From assembly GCA_035551935.1 (NCBI GenBank), contig DASZMJ010000186.1, positions 3,035 through 67,034 of the forward strand: a stretch of 64,000 nucleotides of DNA, given 5' to 3'. The notes beneath the pieces are model-generated. The model did no database searches. It was not told the DNA's origin and worked only from the letters and a program-made list of their open reading frames with translations. Below are positions 50,906 through 58,942 of the stretch, in pieces (position 1 is the stretch's first letter; the number at the start of each line of letters is the position of its first letter). The position numbers were made by a program, and so were the translations under genes. The DNA comes from DASZMJ01 sp035551935. GTDB lineage: Bacteria > Planctomycetota > Planctomycetia > Isosphaerales > Isosphaeraceae.

Positions 50906-50990
50906 CGTCGCAGGCACGCTCGGCGTGCCGTCCGCAATCCACAACCCGGTGGGGTGGCGGACGGCACGCGGAGCGTGCCTGCTACGGGGA
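50906..50990. repeat. Palindromic repeat, family B, copy 3
   Basis: Arms 50906-50935 and 50957-50986 with a few mismatches (TCGGCGT for TCCGCGT in the left arm). Only 92 bases separate it from copy 2. The GTAG-to-GTCG variation seen at the outer ends distinguishes subtypes. Confidence 0.8.
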
Positions 50991-51316
50991 AAAGGGACGG
51001 TCGGTCTGCCCCCTGGGAGAGGGCCGGGGTGAGGGTCCGATCCAATGACCACCGGCCCGCCGTCGGCGCCGAGACGAGATCGGGCTGGACAGTGGGGGCG
51101 GGCCGGTGTATCGTCCCCGCCGCACGTCCGACGACGCTCACCCAATCCGAATATCGAGAGTCCCCGCGGATCGGGCCGGTCCTAGAGGACGGGTACGACC
51201 CGCGATCGACACCAAGGTCCCCGCGCCGGCCGGGCAAGGATGCGAGGCCGGCGCGGGGGCGCCCCTCGCGTGGCCATTCCCGGCCGCCGCGACCGCGGTA
51301 CGAGTTGGAGAGACGG

Positions 51317-53500
51317 ATGCCCTCCGCGCCGAACAGCAACGGTATCGGCAACGGCAACAGCAACGCCGACGACACCTGGTCGAGGCTGGCGGCCCTGCTG
51401 ATGCCGGCGACGATCGTCGGCGCGATCCTCGTGTTCGTCATCCCGATCCCGCCGGGCCTGCTCGACGTGCTCCTGGCGGCCAACATCACGCTCGCCGTGC
51501 TCGTGCTGCTGACCGTGCTGGCGATCAAGAGCCCGCAGGACTTCGGCGCCTTCCCGACCATCCTGCTGACGACGACGCTGACGCGGCTGGTCCTGAACGT
51601 CGCCACCACGAGGCTGATCCTCACGCGCGGCGGCGAGCACGGCCTCGAGGCGGCCGGCGGCGTGGTGCGGGCCTTCGGCGAGTTCGTCGCGGGCGACCGC
51701 CTGGTCGTCGGCATCGTCCTGTTCGCGATCATCGTCGTCATCCAGTTCGCCGTCATCACCAAGGGCGCCACCCGCATCAGCGAGGTCGCGGCGCGGTTCA
51801 TGCTCGACGGCCTGCCCGGCCGCCAGATGGCCATCGACGCCGACCTGCACGCCGGCCTGATCGACCAGGGCGAGGCCCTCCGTCGCCGCGAGGCCGTGTA
51901 CCGCCAGGCCGACTTCTTCGGCGCCATGGACGGCGCCGGCAAGTTCGTCCGCGGCGACGCCGTCGCCGGCGTGGTGATCGTCCTCGTGAACATCAGCGCC
52001 GGGCTTTATCTCGGCGTCGTGAATCACGGCATGGGGCTGGCCGAGGCGGCGAACGTCTTCAGCAAGCTGACGATCGGCGACGGCCTGGTGACGCAGGTGC
52101 CGGCGTTCCTGATCTCCTTGGCGGCGGGCCTGATCGTCACGCGGTCGTCGGCCGAGTCGGACCTCGGCCGCGACATCGTCGGCCAGCTCTTCGGCCGATC
52201 GCAGGTGCTCGGCGTCGCGGCGACGTTCCTCGTCCTGCTGTCGTTCACCGCGTTGCCGAAGGTGCCGCTGTTGACCCTGGCCGCGGCCTTGGGCACCGGG
52301 TCGGTGGTCCTGGCCATGCGACGGCCGCGACCCGACGAGCCGAGCCGCGACGAGCCCGAGCCGGCCTCTGCATCGGCCCCTCAGGCCGCGGCGCCGGTGG
52401 CGGTCGAGGGGACGTCGGATCGGATGGAGGATTTGCTCCATGTCGATCCACTCGAACTGGAGATCGGTTATCGGTTGATCGCGCTGGCCGACCCGACGCG
52501 CGGCGGGGACTTGCTCGACCGGATCCGGCAGGTCCGGCAGCGGGTGGCGCGGGAGCTGGGGCTGATCGTGCCGCAGGTGCGCATCCGCGACGAGATGGGC
52601 CTGGGGCCGCACGAGTACCGGATCAAGATCCGGGGCGCCGCGGTCGGCCAGGGGGTGGCGTACGCGGGCCGGTTGCTGGCCGTGCCGCCGGCGGGGATGG
52701 TCGCGCGGCCCGACGGCCGCGACGGCGTCGACCCGGCCACCGGCCAGCCCGCGGTCTGGATCCACGCCGACGGCCGCGAGGTCGCCGAGCTCGCCGGCTG
52801 CCGGATCCTCGAGGCCTCGGCGGCCGTCGCCGGCCACTTCGGCGAGATCGTCACCGCGCACGCCGACGAGCTGATGACCCACGAGCAGGTCGGCCGCCTG
52901 CTCGACCGCGCCCGCGCCACCTCGCCGGGCCTGGTCGACGAGGTCGTGCCCGCCTTGCTCCGCGCCGGCGAGGTCCAGCGGGTCTTGCAGAACCTCTTGC
53001 GCGAACGCGTGAGCATCCGCGACCTGGAGACGATCCTCGAGGCCCTCGCCGAGCACGCCGGCCGGACCCGCGACACCGACGCCCTGACCGAGCACGTGCG
53101 GGCGGCCCTCGGCCGTCGGATCACGCAGCAATACCGCGGGCCCGACGGCCGGCTCCGGGTCGTGGCATTGGGGCGGTCGCTCGAGGCGCGGCTGGCCGCC
53201 GCGGGGGCCGAGGCGCGGCCGGCGGCGGCGCTGGGCGCCGACGCGACCCGCTCGGTCGTCCGCGCCGTGGCGCAGGCCGTCGGCCTCTTGGTCGATGCCG
53301 GGCACCCGCCCGTCGTCCTCGCCGCGGCCGAGGCCCGGCCCGTGCTCAAGGACCTCACCCGCGCCGACCTGCCCCGACTCGCCGTCCTCAGCCAGCGCGA
53401 GATCCCCCGCGACACCCCCGTCGAGTCGATCAACACCGTCGTCGACGACGACACGCCCGTCGTCACGAGCTACTCAACCGCCGCGGGAGTCTCTTATTAA
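51317..53500 (+). CDS. flhA: Flagellar export gate protein FlhA
   Basis: 727 residues, full length. Eight membrane segments in the first 340 residues contain the FHIPEP-family block 'TTTLTRLVLNVATTRLILTR', then 'FAVITKGATRISEVAARFML' and 'GLPGRQMAIDADLHAGLI'. The cytosolic C-terminal part begins near residue 360 ('DPLELEIGYRLIALADPTRG') and has 'MGLGPHEYRIKIRGAAVGQG' and 'DLPRLAVLSQREIPRDTPVE'. FlhA forms the nonameric ring that docks substrates and uses the proton gradient. It begins the second plus-strand group flhA-flhF-flhG-fliA. Sequence conservation is strong compared with FlhB and FliG in the same locus. Confidence 0.96.
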   Translation: MPSAPNSNGIGNGNSNADDTWSRLAALLMPATIVGAILVFVIPIPPGLLDVLLAANITLAVLVLLTVLAIKSPQDFGAFPTILLTTTLTRLVLNVATTRLILTRGGEHGLEAAGGVVRAFGEFVAGDRLVVGIVLFAIIVVIQFAVITKGATRISEVAARFMLDGLPGRQMAIDADLHAGLIDQGEALRRREAVYRQADFFGAMDGAGKFVRGDAVAGVVIVLVNISAGLYLGVVNHGMGLAEAANVFSKLTIGDGLVTQVPAFLISLAAGLIVTRSSAESDLGRDIVGQLFGRSQVLGVAATFLVLLSFTALPKVPLLTLAAALGTGSVVLAMRRPRPDEPSRDEPEPASASAPQAAAPVAVEGTSDRMEDLLHVDPLELEIGYRLIALADPTRGGDLLDRIRQVRQRVARELGLIVPQVRIRDEMGLGPHEYRIKIRGAAVGQGVAYAGRLLAVPPAGMVARPDGRDGVDPATGQPAVWIHADGREVAELAGCRILEASAAVAGHFGEIVTAHADELMTHEQVGRLLDRARATSPGLVDEVVPALLRAGEVQRVLQNLLRERVSIRDLETILEALAEHAGRTRDTDALTEHVRAALGRRITQQYRGPDGRLRVVALGRSLEARLAAAGAEARPAAALGADATRSVVRAVAQAVGLLVDAGHPPVVLAAAEARPVLKDLTRADLPRLAVLSQREIPRDTPVESINTVVDDDTPVVTSYSTAAGVSY

Positions 53501-53510
53501 AAGTAGGAAA

Positions 53511-53636
53511 AAGTGCGGAGTGCGGAGTGCTGAGCGGGAAGAAAACGGGAAGGCAGAACGGGGCGAGATAGGACGAGGAACGGAACGACGATGGAAAAGC
53601 CGACACTCCGCACTCCGCACTCCGCACTCCGCACTT
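53511..53636. repeat. Inverted repeat, family F, between flhA and flhF
   Basis: AAGTGCGGAGTGCGGAGTGC (53511-53530) is the exact complement of 53617-53636. The right arm belongs to a run of ACTCCGC units at 53604-53636 that is itself inside the first codons of flhF. Confidence 0.85.
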
Positions 53637-54745
53637 CTCGCACGTTCCGGGCGGGGACGCTGAAGGAGGCGCTGGCGCAGGTGCGGAGGGACCTGGGGGG
53701 TGAGGCGGTGATCCTCGGCACGCGCGAGGTCCGGAGGCGACGGCTCTTCGGGCTCGGCCGCCGCGAGCTGATCGAGGTGACGGCCGCCGACGGCGCGGCG
53801 CCGGCGGCCCTCGGCGGCGCGGATGCGCTCTCGGCCGAGGCGCGCGAGGCGCTCCACGCGAAGTTCGGCGAGCAGCTCAGCCGGTTGCACTCGATGGTCG
53901 AGGACCTGAGCCGCCAGGGCCGGATCGAGCACCTGCTGCCCGACCTGCCCGCAGGGCTCGTCCCGTCGTACGCGAGCCTCCTGGAGGCCGAGGTCCCCGA
54001 GCCCTTGGCGCGGCGACTGGTGCGGGTGGTCGCCGACCGGCTCGAGCCCGACGAGGCGAACGACGCGGGCGCCGTCCGCGACGCGGTGCTCGCCGCGGTC
54101 GAGGCGTGCCTGCCGATCGCCCCGCCGATCGCCGCCGTCGCCGGCACGCGACGGGTCGTGGCGCTGGTCGGGCCGACGGGCGTCGGCAAGACGACGACGG
54201 TGGCCAAGCTCGCCGCCAACTTCAAGCTCGTCCACGGCCTGCGGCCGGGGCTCGTCACCGTCGACACCTACCGGATCGCCGCCGTCGAGCAGCTCCGCAC
54301 GTATGCCGAGATCATCAGCCTCCCATTGGCCGTCGCCAACGCCCCCGGCGAGATGCGGCGAGCGATCCAGGAACTTGGGGATGTCGATCTCGTCCTCATC
54401 GACACGGCGGGGCGCAGCCCGCGCGACGAGGTGAAGATCCGCGAGCTGGCCGCGTTCCTCGCCGAGGCGAAGCCCGACGAGATCCACCTGGTCCTCAGCG
54501 CCGTGGCCGGCGAGCGGAGCCTGCGCGCCGCGGTCGAGCGGTTCGCCGTCGTCCAGGCCGACCGGCTGATCCTCACCAAGCTCGACGAGGCCGACTGCCT
54601 CGGCGGCATCCTCGCCCTGCTCGGCCAGGCCAACCGCCCCGTCAGCTACCTGACCACCGGCCAGGCCGTCCCCGACGACCTCGAGCCCGCCGACCGCCGC
54701 CGCCTCGCGCGGCTGATCCTGGGCCAGGAGGAAGTCGGGCACTGA
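53591..54745 (+). CDS. flhF: Flagellar GTPase FlhF (SRP-type)
   Basis: 384 residues. After the first 15 residues (MEKPTLRTPHSALRT), which are encoded by the family F repeat, the FlhF N-domain begins: 'TFRAGTLKEALAQVRRDLGG' and 'AVILGTREVRRRRLFGLGRR'. The GTPase G-domain has G1 'LVGPTGVGKTTTVAKLAANF', G2/G3 'DTYRIAAVEQLRTYAEII' and 'LVLIDTAGRSPRD', G4 'LTKLDEAD'. No other start codon exists between the repeat and the conserved domain, so the ATG at 53591 is the only choice. FlhF marks the pole where the first flagellar components insert. It is followed 74 bases later by flhG. Confidence 0.93.
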   Translation: MEKPTLRTPHSALRTSRTFRAGTLKEALAQVRRDLGGEAVILGTREVRRRRLFGLGRRELIEVTAADGAAPAALGGADALSAEAREALHAKFGEQLSRLHSMVEDLSRQGRIEHLLPDLPAGLVPSYASLLEAEVPEPLARRLVRVVADRLEPDEANDAGAVRDAVLAAVEACLPIAPPIAAVAGTRRVVALVGPTGVGKTTTVAKLAANFKLVHGLRPGLVTVDTYRIAAVEQLRTYAEIISLPLAVANAPGEMRRAIQELGDVDLVLIDTAGRSPRDEVKIRELAAFLAEAKPDEIHLVLSAVAGERSLRAAVERFAVVQADRLILTKLDEADCLGGILALLGQANRPVSYLTTGQAVPDDLEPADRRRLARLILGQEEVGH

Positions 54746-54819
54746 TCCCCTCCCCCGATGGCGGATGACCCATGGCCGACGAACGCGGCCTGACGGTCGC
54801 GAAAAGGACCCATAAAATC

Positions 54820-55713
54820 ATGTCCGATCAAGCCGATGGTCTGCGACAGTTGGTCCGCGAGCGGTCGGGCTCGGCGGCCCTGGCCGAGCCGCCGGCGCGG
54901 CGGGCGCGGTCGCTGGTGTTGACGAGCGGCAAGGGGGGGGTGGGGACGTCGAACCTGGCGTTGAACCTGGCGATCGCGCTGGGGGAGTACGGCCAGCGGG
55001 TCGTGCTGGTCGACGCGGACCTCGGCCTGGCGAACATCGATTTGCTCTGCGGCCTGGCGCCGCCGTGCGACCTCGGCGACGTGCTCGCGGGCGAGCGGCC
55101 GCTGGCCGACGCGATCGTCGCCGGGCCGGGCGACATCCGGATCGTCCCCGGGGCGCACGGGATGCGGACGTTGGCCGAGGTGCTCGGCGAAGGCCCGCGG
55201 CGGCTCGTCGCCGACTGGGCGGACCTGGAGGCCGACGCCGACTTCCTGCTGATCGACGCCGGTTCCGGCCTCGGGCCCGGCATCGCCACGATCGCCGCGG
55301 CGGCCGACCAGGTCGCGGTGGTGACGACGCCCGAGCCGACCTCGGTCGCCGACGCCCACGCCGCGCTCCAGAAGCTCCGCCGCCCCGTCGGCCCGCCGGC
55401 GTTGCGGGCGATCGTCAATCAAGCGAGCTCGGCGGCCGAGGCGACCGACGTGCTGGCGCGGCTCTCGGCGTCGAGCCGGCAGTTCCTCGGCATGGTCGTG
55501 ACGCCGCTGGGGCACGTCCGCGGCGACCCGCGCGTGCCGCAAGCGGTCCGGCGGCGACGGCCGTTCGTCGTCGAGTTCCCGCAGTCGCTCGCCTCGCGCT
55601 GCGTCCGGCGGCTCGCCCGCACCGTCATCGAGGAACGTCGCCCCCGCGCCCGGCGCCCCGGCTTCTTCACGTCGCTGGCCGCCCGCTGGGCCCTCGGCCG
55701 CGTCGCCCGTTGA
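54820..55713 (+). CDS. flhG: FlhG/FleN-like MinD-family ATPase with altered P-loop
   Basis: 297 residues from the ATG at 54820 (AAAAGGACCC upstream). A longer start at 54772 is in frame but the FlhG N-terminal activator helix, here SDQADGLRQLVRER, normally lies at the very start. The MinD-type motifs are present: 'VVLVDADLGLANIDLLCGLA' and 'ADFLLIDAGSGLG'. The deviant Walker A motif reads SGKGGVGTSNLALNLA instead of SGKGGVGKTN: the signature Lys (K38) is kept but the P-loop Lys is Thr (T43). MinD-family ATPases need that Lys for catalysis. FlhG normally limits FlhF and flagellar number. The downstream part is otherwise regular. Confidence 0.9.
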   Translation: MSDQADGLRQLVRERSGSAALAEPPARRARSLVLTSGKGGVGTSNLALNLAIALGEYGQRVVLVDADLGLANIDLLCGLAPPCDLGDVLAGERPLADAIVAGPGDIRIVPGAHGMRTLAEVLGEGPRRLVADWADLEADADFLLIDAGSGLGPGIATIAAAADQVAVVTTPEPTSVADAHAALQKLRRPVGPPALRAIVNQASSAAEATDVLARLSASSRQFLGMVVTPLGHVRGDPRVPQAVRRRRPFVVEFPQSLASRCVRRLARTVIEERRPRARRPGFFTSLAARWALGRVAR

Positions 55714-55947
55714 GAGGGATGAGGACCGATGAACCGGGATTGATGACCCATGACCGCGGCCCCGGCCGCGTCCGTTAAAATAAGCCGGTCGTCCGGCTCA
55801 AGCCGATCGCAACGATTGGCCGATGATGAAGGAGCGGTGAGTCCTTGGACCGTGGGGGGTCCGGTGGGGGTGGCCGGTGGCCGAGCAGCCCCCCTCCCGG
55901 CGCACAGGACGTGCAACCCCGCACGCAGCCGACACGGAGGTCACGGA

Positions 55948-56724
55948 ATGTCAACCAAGCTGGACGTGGACGTCGCCGAGCTCTGGCGCGAGTTCAAGGA
56001 GCAGCCGACCACGCCCCTGCGCAACCGGCTCGTCGAGCGGTACCTGCCGCTGGTCAAGTACAACGCCGAGCGCATCTGGCAGCGGCTGCCCGAGGGGGTC
56101 GACCTCGACGACCTGATCTCCGCCGGCGTCTTCGGCCTGATGGACGCCATCGACGCCTTCGACCTGGGCCGCGGCGTCAAGTTCGAGACCTACTGCGTCC
56201 CCCGGATCCGCGGCGCCATGCTCGACGAGCTGCGGACGATGGACTGGGTCCCCCGCCTGGTGCGCTCCAAGCACACCAAGATGGAGGAGGCCCGCAAGTC
56301 GCTCGAGGCCCAGCACGGCCGGCCCCCCACCGACGCCGAGCTCGCCGAGCGGCTCGGCCTGCCGCTCGACGAGTACGAGAAGATGGCCATGGACGCCAAC
56401 GCCGTCGGCCTCATCTCGCTGAACAAGAAGTGGTACGAGACCGACAGCTACAAGGACGTCCGCGAGATCGACATCCTCGAGGACAAGAAGGGCGAGGACC
56501 CCACCCGCCGCCTCCAGCGCAAGGACCTCATGCGCATGGTGACGAAGGGCCTCAACCGCAACGAACGCCTGATCATCATCCTCTATTACTACGAAGAGCT
56601 CACCATGAAGGAGATCGGCGCCACCCTCGACCTCTCCGAGTCCCGCGTCTCCCAGATGCATTCCTCGATCATCCAGCGCCTCCAGTCCCAGCTCTCCGCC
56701 CGCCGCCCCGAGTTCGGCACCTGA
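55948..56724 (+). CDS. fliA: FliA/WhiG-type RNA polymerase sigma factor
   Basis: 258 residues; ATG after ACGGAGGTCACGGA. Region 2 is 'LVERYLPLVKYNAERIWQRL' and 'DDLISAGVFGLMDAIDAFDL' followed by GRGVKFETYCVPRIRGAMLDEL, the FliA/WhiG pattern. Region 3 is 'RSKHTKMEEARKSLEAQHGR' and region 4 'YYEELTMKEIGATLDLSESR' then VSQMHSSI. FliA controls late flagellar genes, while WhiG-like relatives control development, so the call to fliA rests on position next to flhF and flhG. No FlgM is visible. Confidence 0.9.
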   Translation: MSTKLDVDVAELWREFKEQPTTPLRNRLVERYLPLVKYNAERIWQRLPEGVDLDDLISAGVFGLMDAIDAFDLGRGVKFETYCVPRIRGAMLDELRTMDWVPRLVRSKHTKMEEARKSLEAQHGRPPTDAELAERLGLPLDEYEKMAMDANAVGLISLNKKWYETDSYKDVREIDILEDKKGEDPTRRLQRKDLMRMVTKGLNRNERLIIILYYYEELTMKEIGATLDLSESRVSQMHSSIIQRLQSQLSARRPEFGT

Positions 56725-56805
56725 TCTTTTCGTCTGTCCCCTGCCCTCTGCCATTTGCCTTCTGCCATCTTCCCCCTGCTCTCTTTCTATCCCCCATCAT
56801 CCCCG

Positions 56806-56850
56806 GGCCCGTCCCCGCCCCTCGACCCTTTCGAGGCGCCGGGACGGGCC
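56806..56850 (+). terminator. Hairpin after the fliA-type gene
   Basis: GGCCCGTCCC (56806-56815) pairs with GGGACGGGCC (56841-56850); the spacer has a smaller inner hairpin CTCGA/TCGAG. Downstream is CCGTTGCCCTTACG with only a weak T content, so termination by this element is plausible but not certain. Confidence 0.55.
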
Positions 56851-56889
56851 CCGTTGCCCTTACGACGGGGTCCCCGTTAGGATCGAGTC

Positions 56890-57192
56890 ATGCCGACGCC
56901 GGTGTTCCTCGACGTCGATCCGCGCACGCTCCACTTGCCGCCCTCGTCTCGATTCGGGGCCGACCCTGGCAAGTTGCAGCGGCAGATCGCCCGGTTCGGG
57001 AGCACGACGGCGGGCATGCCCGCCCCATGGATTTACCGAGGCGCCGATGGGGCCCTGGTGATCTCAAACGGCGTGACTCGGGCCACCCGTGTCGCCAAGC
57101 TCTTGCCCGGCGTGCTCCTTCGGGTGGAGTTGATCGGCACTCTCAAGACCCCGGTCGGCCACTACCCTACGGTGGGAGATCGACTGCCATGA
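56890..57192 (+). CDS. Small conserved hypothetical protein, first of a gene pair
   Basis: 100 residues. 'SSRFGADPGKLQRQIARFGS' and 'GMPAPWIYRGADGALVISNG' then VTRATRVAKLLPG recall a reduced ParB/Srx-like fold (GVTRA is like the 'GHHRV' of ParB-like proteins but lacks its His pair). The product is small and soluble. Its stop overlaps the next start (ATGA). Planctomycete genomes often have this pair; function unknown. Confidence 0.7.
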   Translation: MPTPVFLDVDPRTLHLPPSSRFGADPGKLQRQIARFGSTTAGMPAPWIYRGADGALVISNGVTRATRVAKLLPGVLLRVELIGTLKTPVGHYPTVGDRLP

Positions 57193-57404
57193 TCGACCCG
57201 ACGCGGCGCGACGTCCTGCGTGCCCTTGAGGAACTCAGCGCGGCCTGCCCCGAATACCGCTTCGGCCAGATGATCGCGAACCTCGCCATGATCGCCCGCG
57301 GCGACGCCGAGGGCGCGATCTGGGACATGGAGGACGAGGAACTCCTCGCCGCGGCCCGGAAGCACCTGGCGGATTGGTACGAGCGGCACGCCCACGTCTC
57401 CTGA
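57189..57404 (+). CDS. Small conserved hypothetical protein, second of a gene pair
   Basis: 71 residues. 'VLRALEELSAACPEYRFGQM' followed by IANLAMIARGDAEGAIWDME and DEELLAAARKHL matches a short helical family frequent in planctomycetes and cyanobacteria. The 'E-x-R-x-G-Q-x-I-x-N-L-A' core is the most conserved part. It is translationally coupled with the upstream gene, which suggests joint action; a toxin-antitoxin-like pair is possible but not shown. Confidence 0.75.
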   Translation: MIDPTRRDVLRALEELSAACPEYRFGQMIANLAMIARGDAEGAIWDMEDEELLAAARKHLADWYERHAHVS

Positions 57405-57640
57405 TCCCGCGTCACGACCACTTTTCCGACACGGCGCTCGACCCTTCGAGGCGCCGGGATGGCCCCTCTCCTCCGAGTGGCCGTCGCTGCGCCCCGCGGA
57501 TCAACCCGAAGCGCCAGCGAGGGCGACCATTCCATCGGCCACCGGGCCGGGAATTGTGGCCGGGCGCGACGCCCCCTATGATCGGAGGGGCGTGACGTGA
57601 CGGGACCGACGGCGGCCGATGCCCCACGGGGGAGGCGATC

Positions 57641-58678
57641 ATGGCTCGACTCGACGGCGGGGCGCAAGGCCCGCTTTCGCGGCGCGAATGGCTCAGGCTG
57701 GCGGCGGCGGGCGTGCTCGGGGGAGGCGCGGCGGGGGCCGTCGAGGACAAGGAGCGGCCGTCGCGGCTCTTCATCCGCACGGGCCCGATCTCGCCGAGGA
57801 ATCGCGAGAATGAGCCCTTCATCGGATTCTTCGCCGTCGACCCCGAAACGGCCGTGTGGGAGAAGCTGACGTCCAAGAAGTCCATCGCGCCCTGGGCGAG
57901 CGTCGCGCCCGATGGCAGGATCGTGGCGTTCTGTGAGAACTTTCCCGCGGAAGACAATGGCGTCTGGGTCGTCGACCTGGCCGGCGATCGGCCCCCGAAA
58001 CGGATCCTCGAGGAGAGGGTCACGGTGTCCGGCTCGCCGCGCTGGTCGGCCGACGGCAAGGAGCTGGTCGTCTGCGTCGACGTCGGGCCCCGGGGCGAAG
58101 AGGCCCGGTTCCAGACGTACCGGCTGAAAGCCGACGGCGCCGGGAAGGACGAGCTGCCGATCGCCGAGACCGACCTCGTCCTCGACTGGTCGCCCGACGG
58201 CGAGTGGCTGCTGGTCGCCTCGGGACGCGATCAGCCGGGCAACTACCGGTATCGGCCCAGGTGGCCGGTGGACCTCGTCAAGCTCGACGGCACCGGGCGG
58301 CGGCGGCTGGTCGACGGGGGAATGCTCACGAATTCGGGCCGCTTCGCCGCGCCGGAGGGTCGGAGCATCACCTACGTGCAGATCGTCGGGGAAGACCTGA
58401 TGAAGGTTCGGGAGACCGGCCTCTGGATGGTCGACGTCGACGGCCGCAACCGGCGCCGCATCCTGAGCAGCCGCGACGAAGACGCCCCGGCGAACGCCCG
58501 GTGGTCGCCCGACGGCAAGCACCTCGCCGTCAGGGTGATCGACGCCCTTCAACGCGACGCCGACGGGAACGTCGCCAACCCGCTCGAATACCACCTGGAG
58601 ATCATGGACCCCGACGGCTCCCACCGCCGCCGCCTCGACCTGCCCCACTCCCGACCCGACCTCATCGACTGGCGGTGA
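57641..58678 (+). CDS. Tat-exported TolB-like beta-propeller protein
   Basis: 345 residues with a twin-arginine signal (LSRREWLRLAAAGVLGGGAA). The mature part is a series of WD40/TolB-like units each ending in W(S/A)xDGK-type turns: 'SGSPRWSADGKELVVCVDVG', 'VLDWSPDGEWLLVASGRDQP', 'NARWSPDGKHLAVRVIDALQ'. About six blades are visible. It could be a periplasmic propeller that binds a polysaccharide or protein; no enzyme active site is seen. The start lacks a strong ribosome-binding site (GGGGGAGGCGATC upstream is acceptable). Confidence 0.8.
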   Translation: MARLDGGAQGPLSRREWLRLAAAGVLGGGAAGAVEDKERPSRLFIRTGPISPRNRENEPFIGFFAVDPETAVWEKLTSKKSIAPWASVAPDGRIVAFCENFPAEDNGVWVVDLAGDRPPKRILEERVTVSGSPRWSADGKELVVCVDVGPRGEEARFQTYRLKADGAGKDELPIAETDLVLDWSPDGEWLLVASGRDQPGNYRYRPRWPVDLVKLDGTGRRRLVDGGMLTNSGRFAAPEGRSITYVQIVGEDLMKVRETGLWMVDVDGRNRRRILSSRDEDAPANARWSPDGKHLAVRVIDALQRDADGNVANPLEYHLEIMDPDGSHRRRLDLPHSRPDLIDWR

Positions 58679-58683
58679 GGCGA

Positions 58684-58911
58684 TCACGCCGCATCGACGG
58701 CCTCGTAGACCTTGCCGTGCCGCTTCAGCCAGTCGACGTCGCCGCGACGGGCGTGGTCCTCGATTTCGCGGAGGAGTTGGACCGTCTCTGCCTCGTAGCA
58801 GGGCTCGCTCGGGTCGTCGACGGGGATGACCATCTCGACCTCGACCGCCACGACGTAGCGGTCGGTGTGGATCCAGCGGGTACGCTTGATGCGGCGGCCG
58901 GGGATCGTCAT
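58684..58911 (-). CDS. Small hypothetical protein
   Basis: 75 residues: 'RIKRTRWIHTDRYVVAVEVE' and 'MVIPVDDPSEPCYEAETVQL' then LREIEDHARRGDVDWLKRHG. The beta-strand followed by a helical end is common in small planctomycete proteins. It is soluble, with no recognised family, and ends five bases from the convergent propeller gene. The codon pattern and near absence of low-complexity residues support a real gene. Confidence 0.6.
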   Translation of the reverse strand: MTIPGRRIKRTRWIHTDRYVVAVEVEMVIPVDDPSEPCYEAETVQLLREIEDHARRGDVDWLKRHGKVYEAVDAA

Positions 58912-58942
58912 TTGGTACGCTCATCGAAGGGAATCGATTTGA

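Larger units (their letters stand above)
50534..51316. other. Repeat-filled region upstream of flhA
   Basis: 783 bases between the divergent repeat-protein operon and flhA. It contains two or three family B palindromes (50682-50813 and 50906-50990). Open frames here read only through palindromes, giving repeated peptides, and are not considered genes. The flhA ribosome-binding site (GGAGAGACGG) is just before 51317; no strong promoter stands out. Confidence 0.6.

Noticed and set aside
50146..51993. Minus-strand open frame over the flhA upstream repeats
   Set aside because: It reads through family B palindromes, overlaps the antisense of flhA and is out of frame with the real helical-repeat gene.
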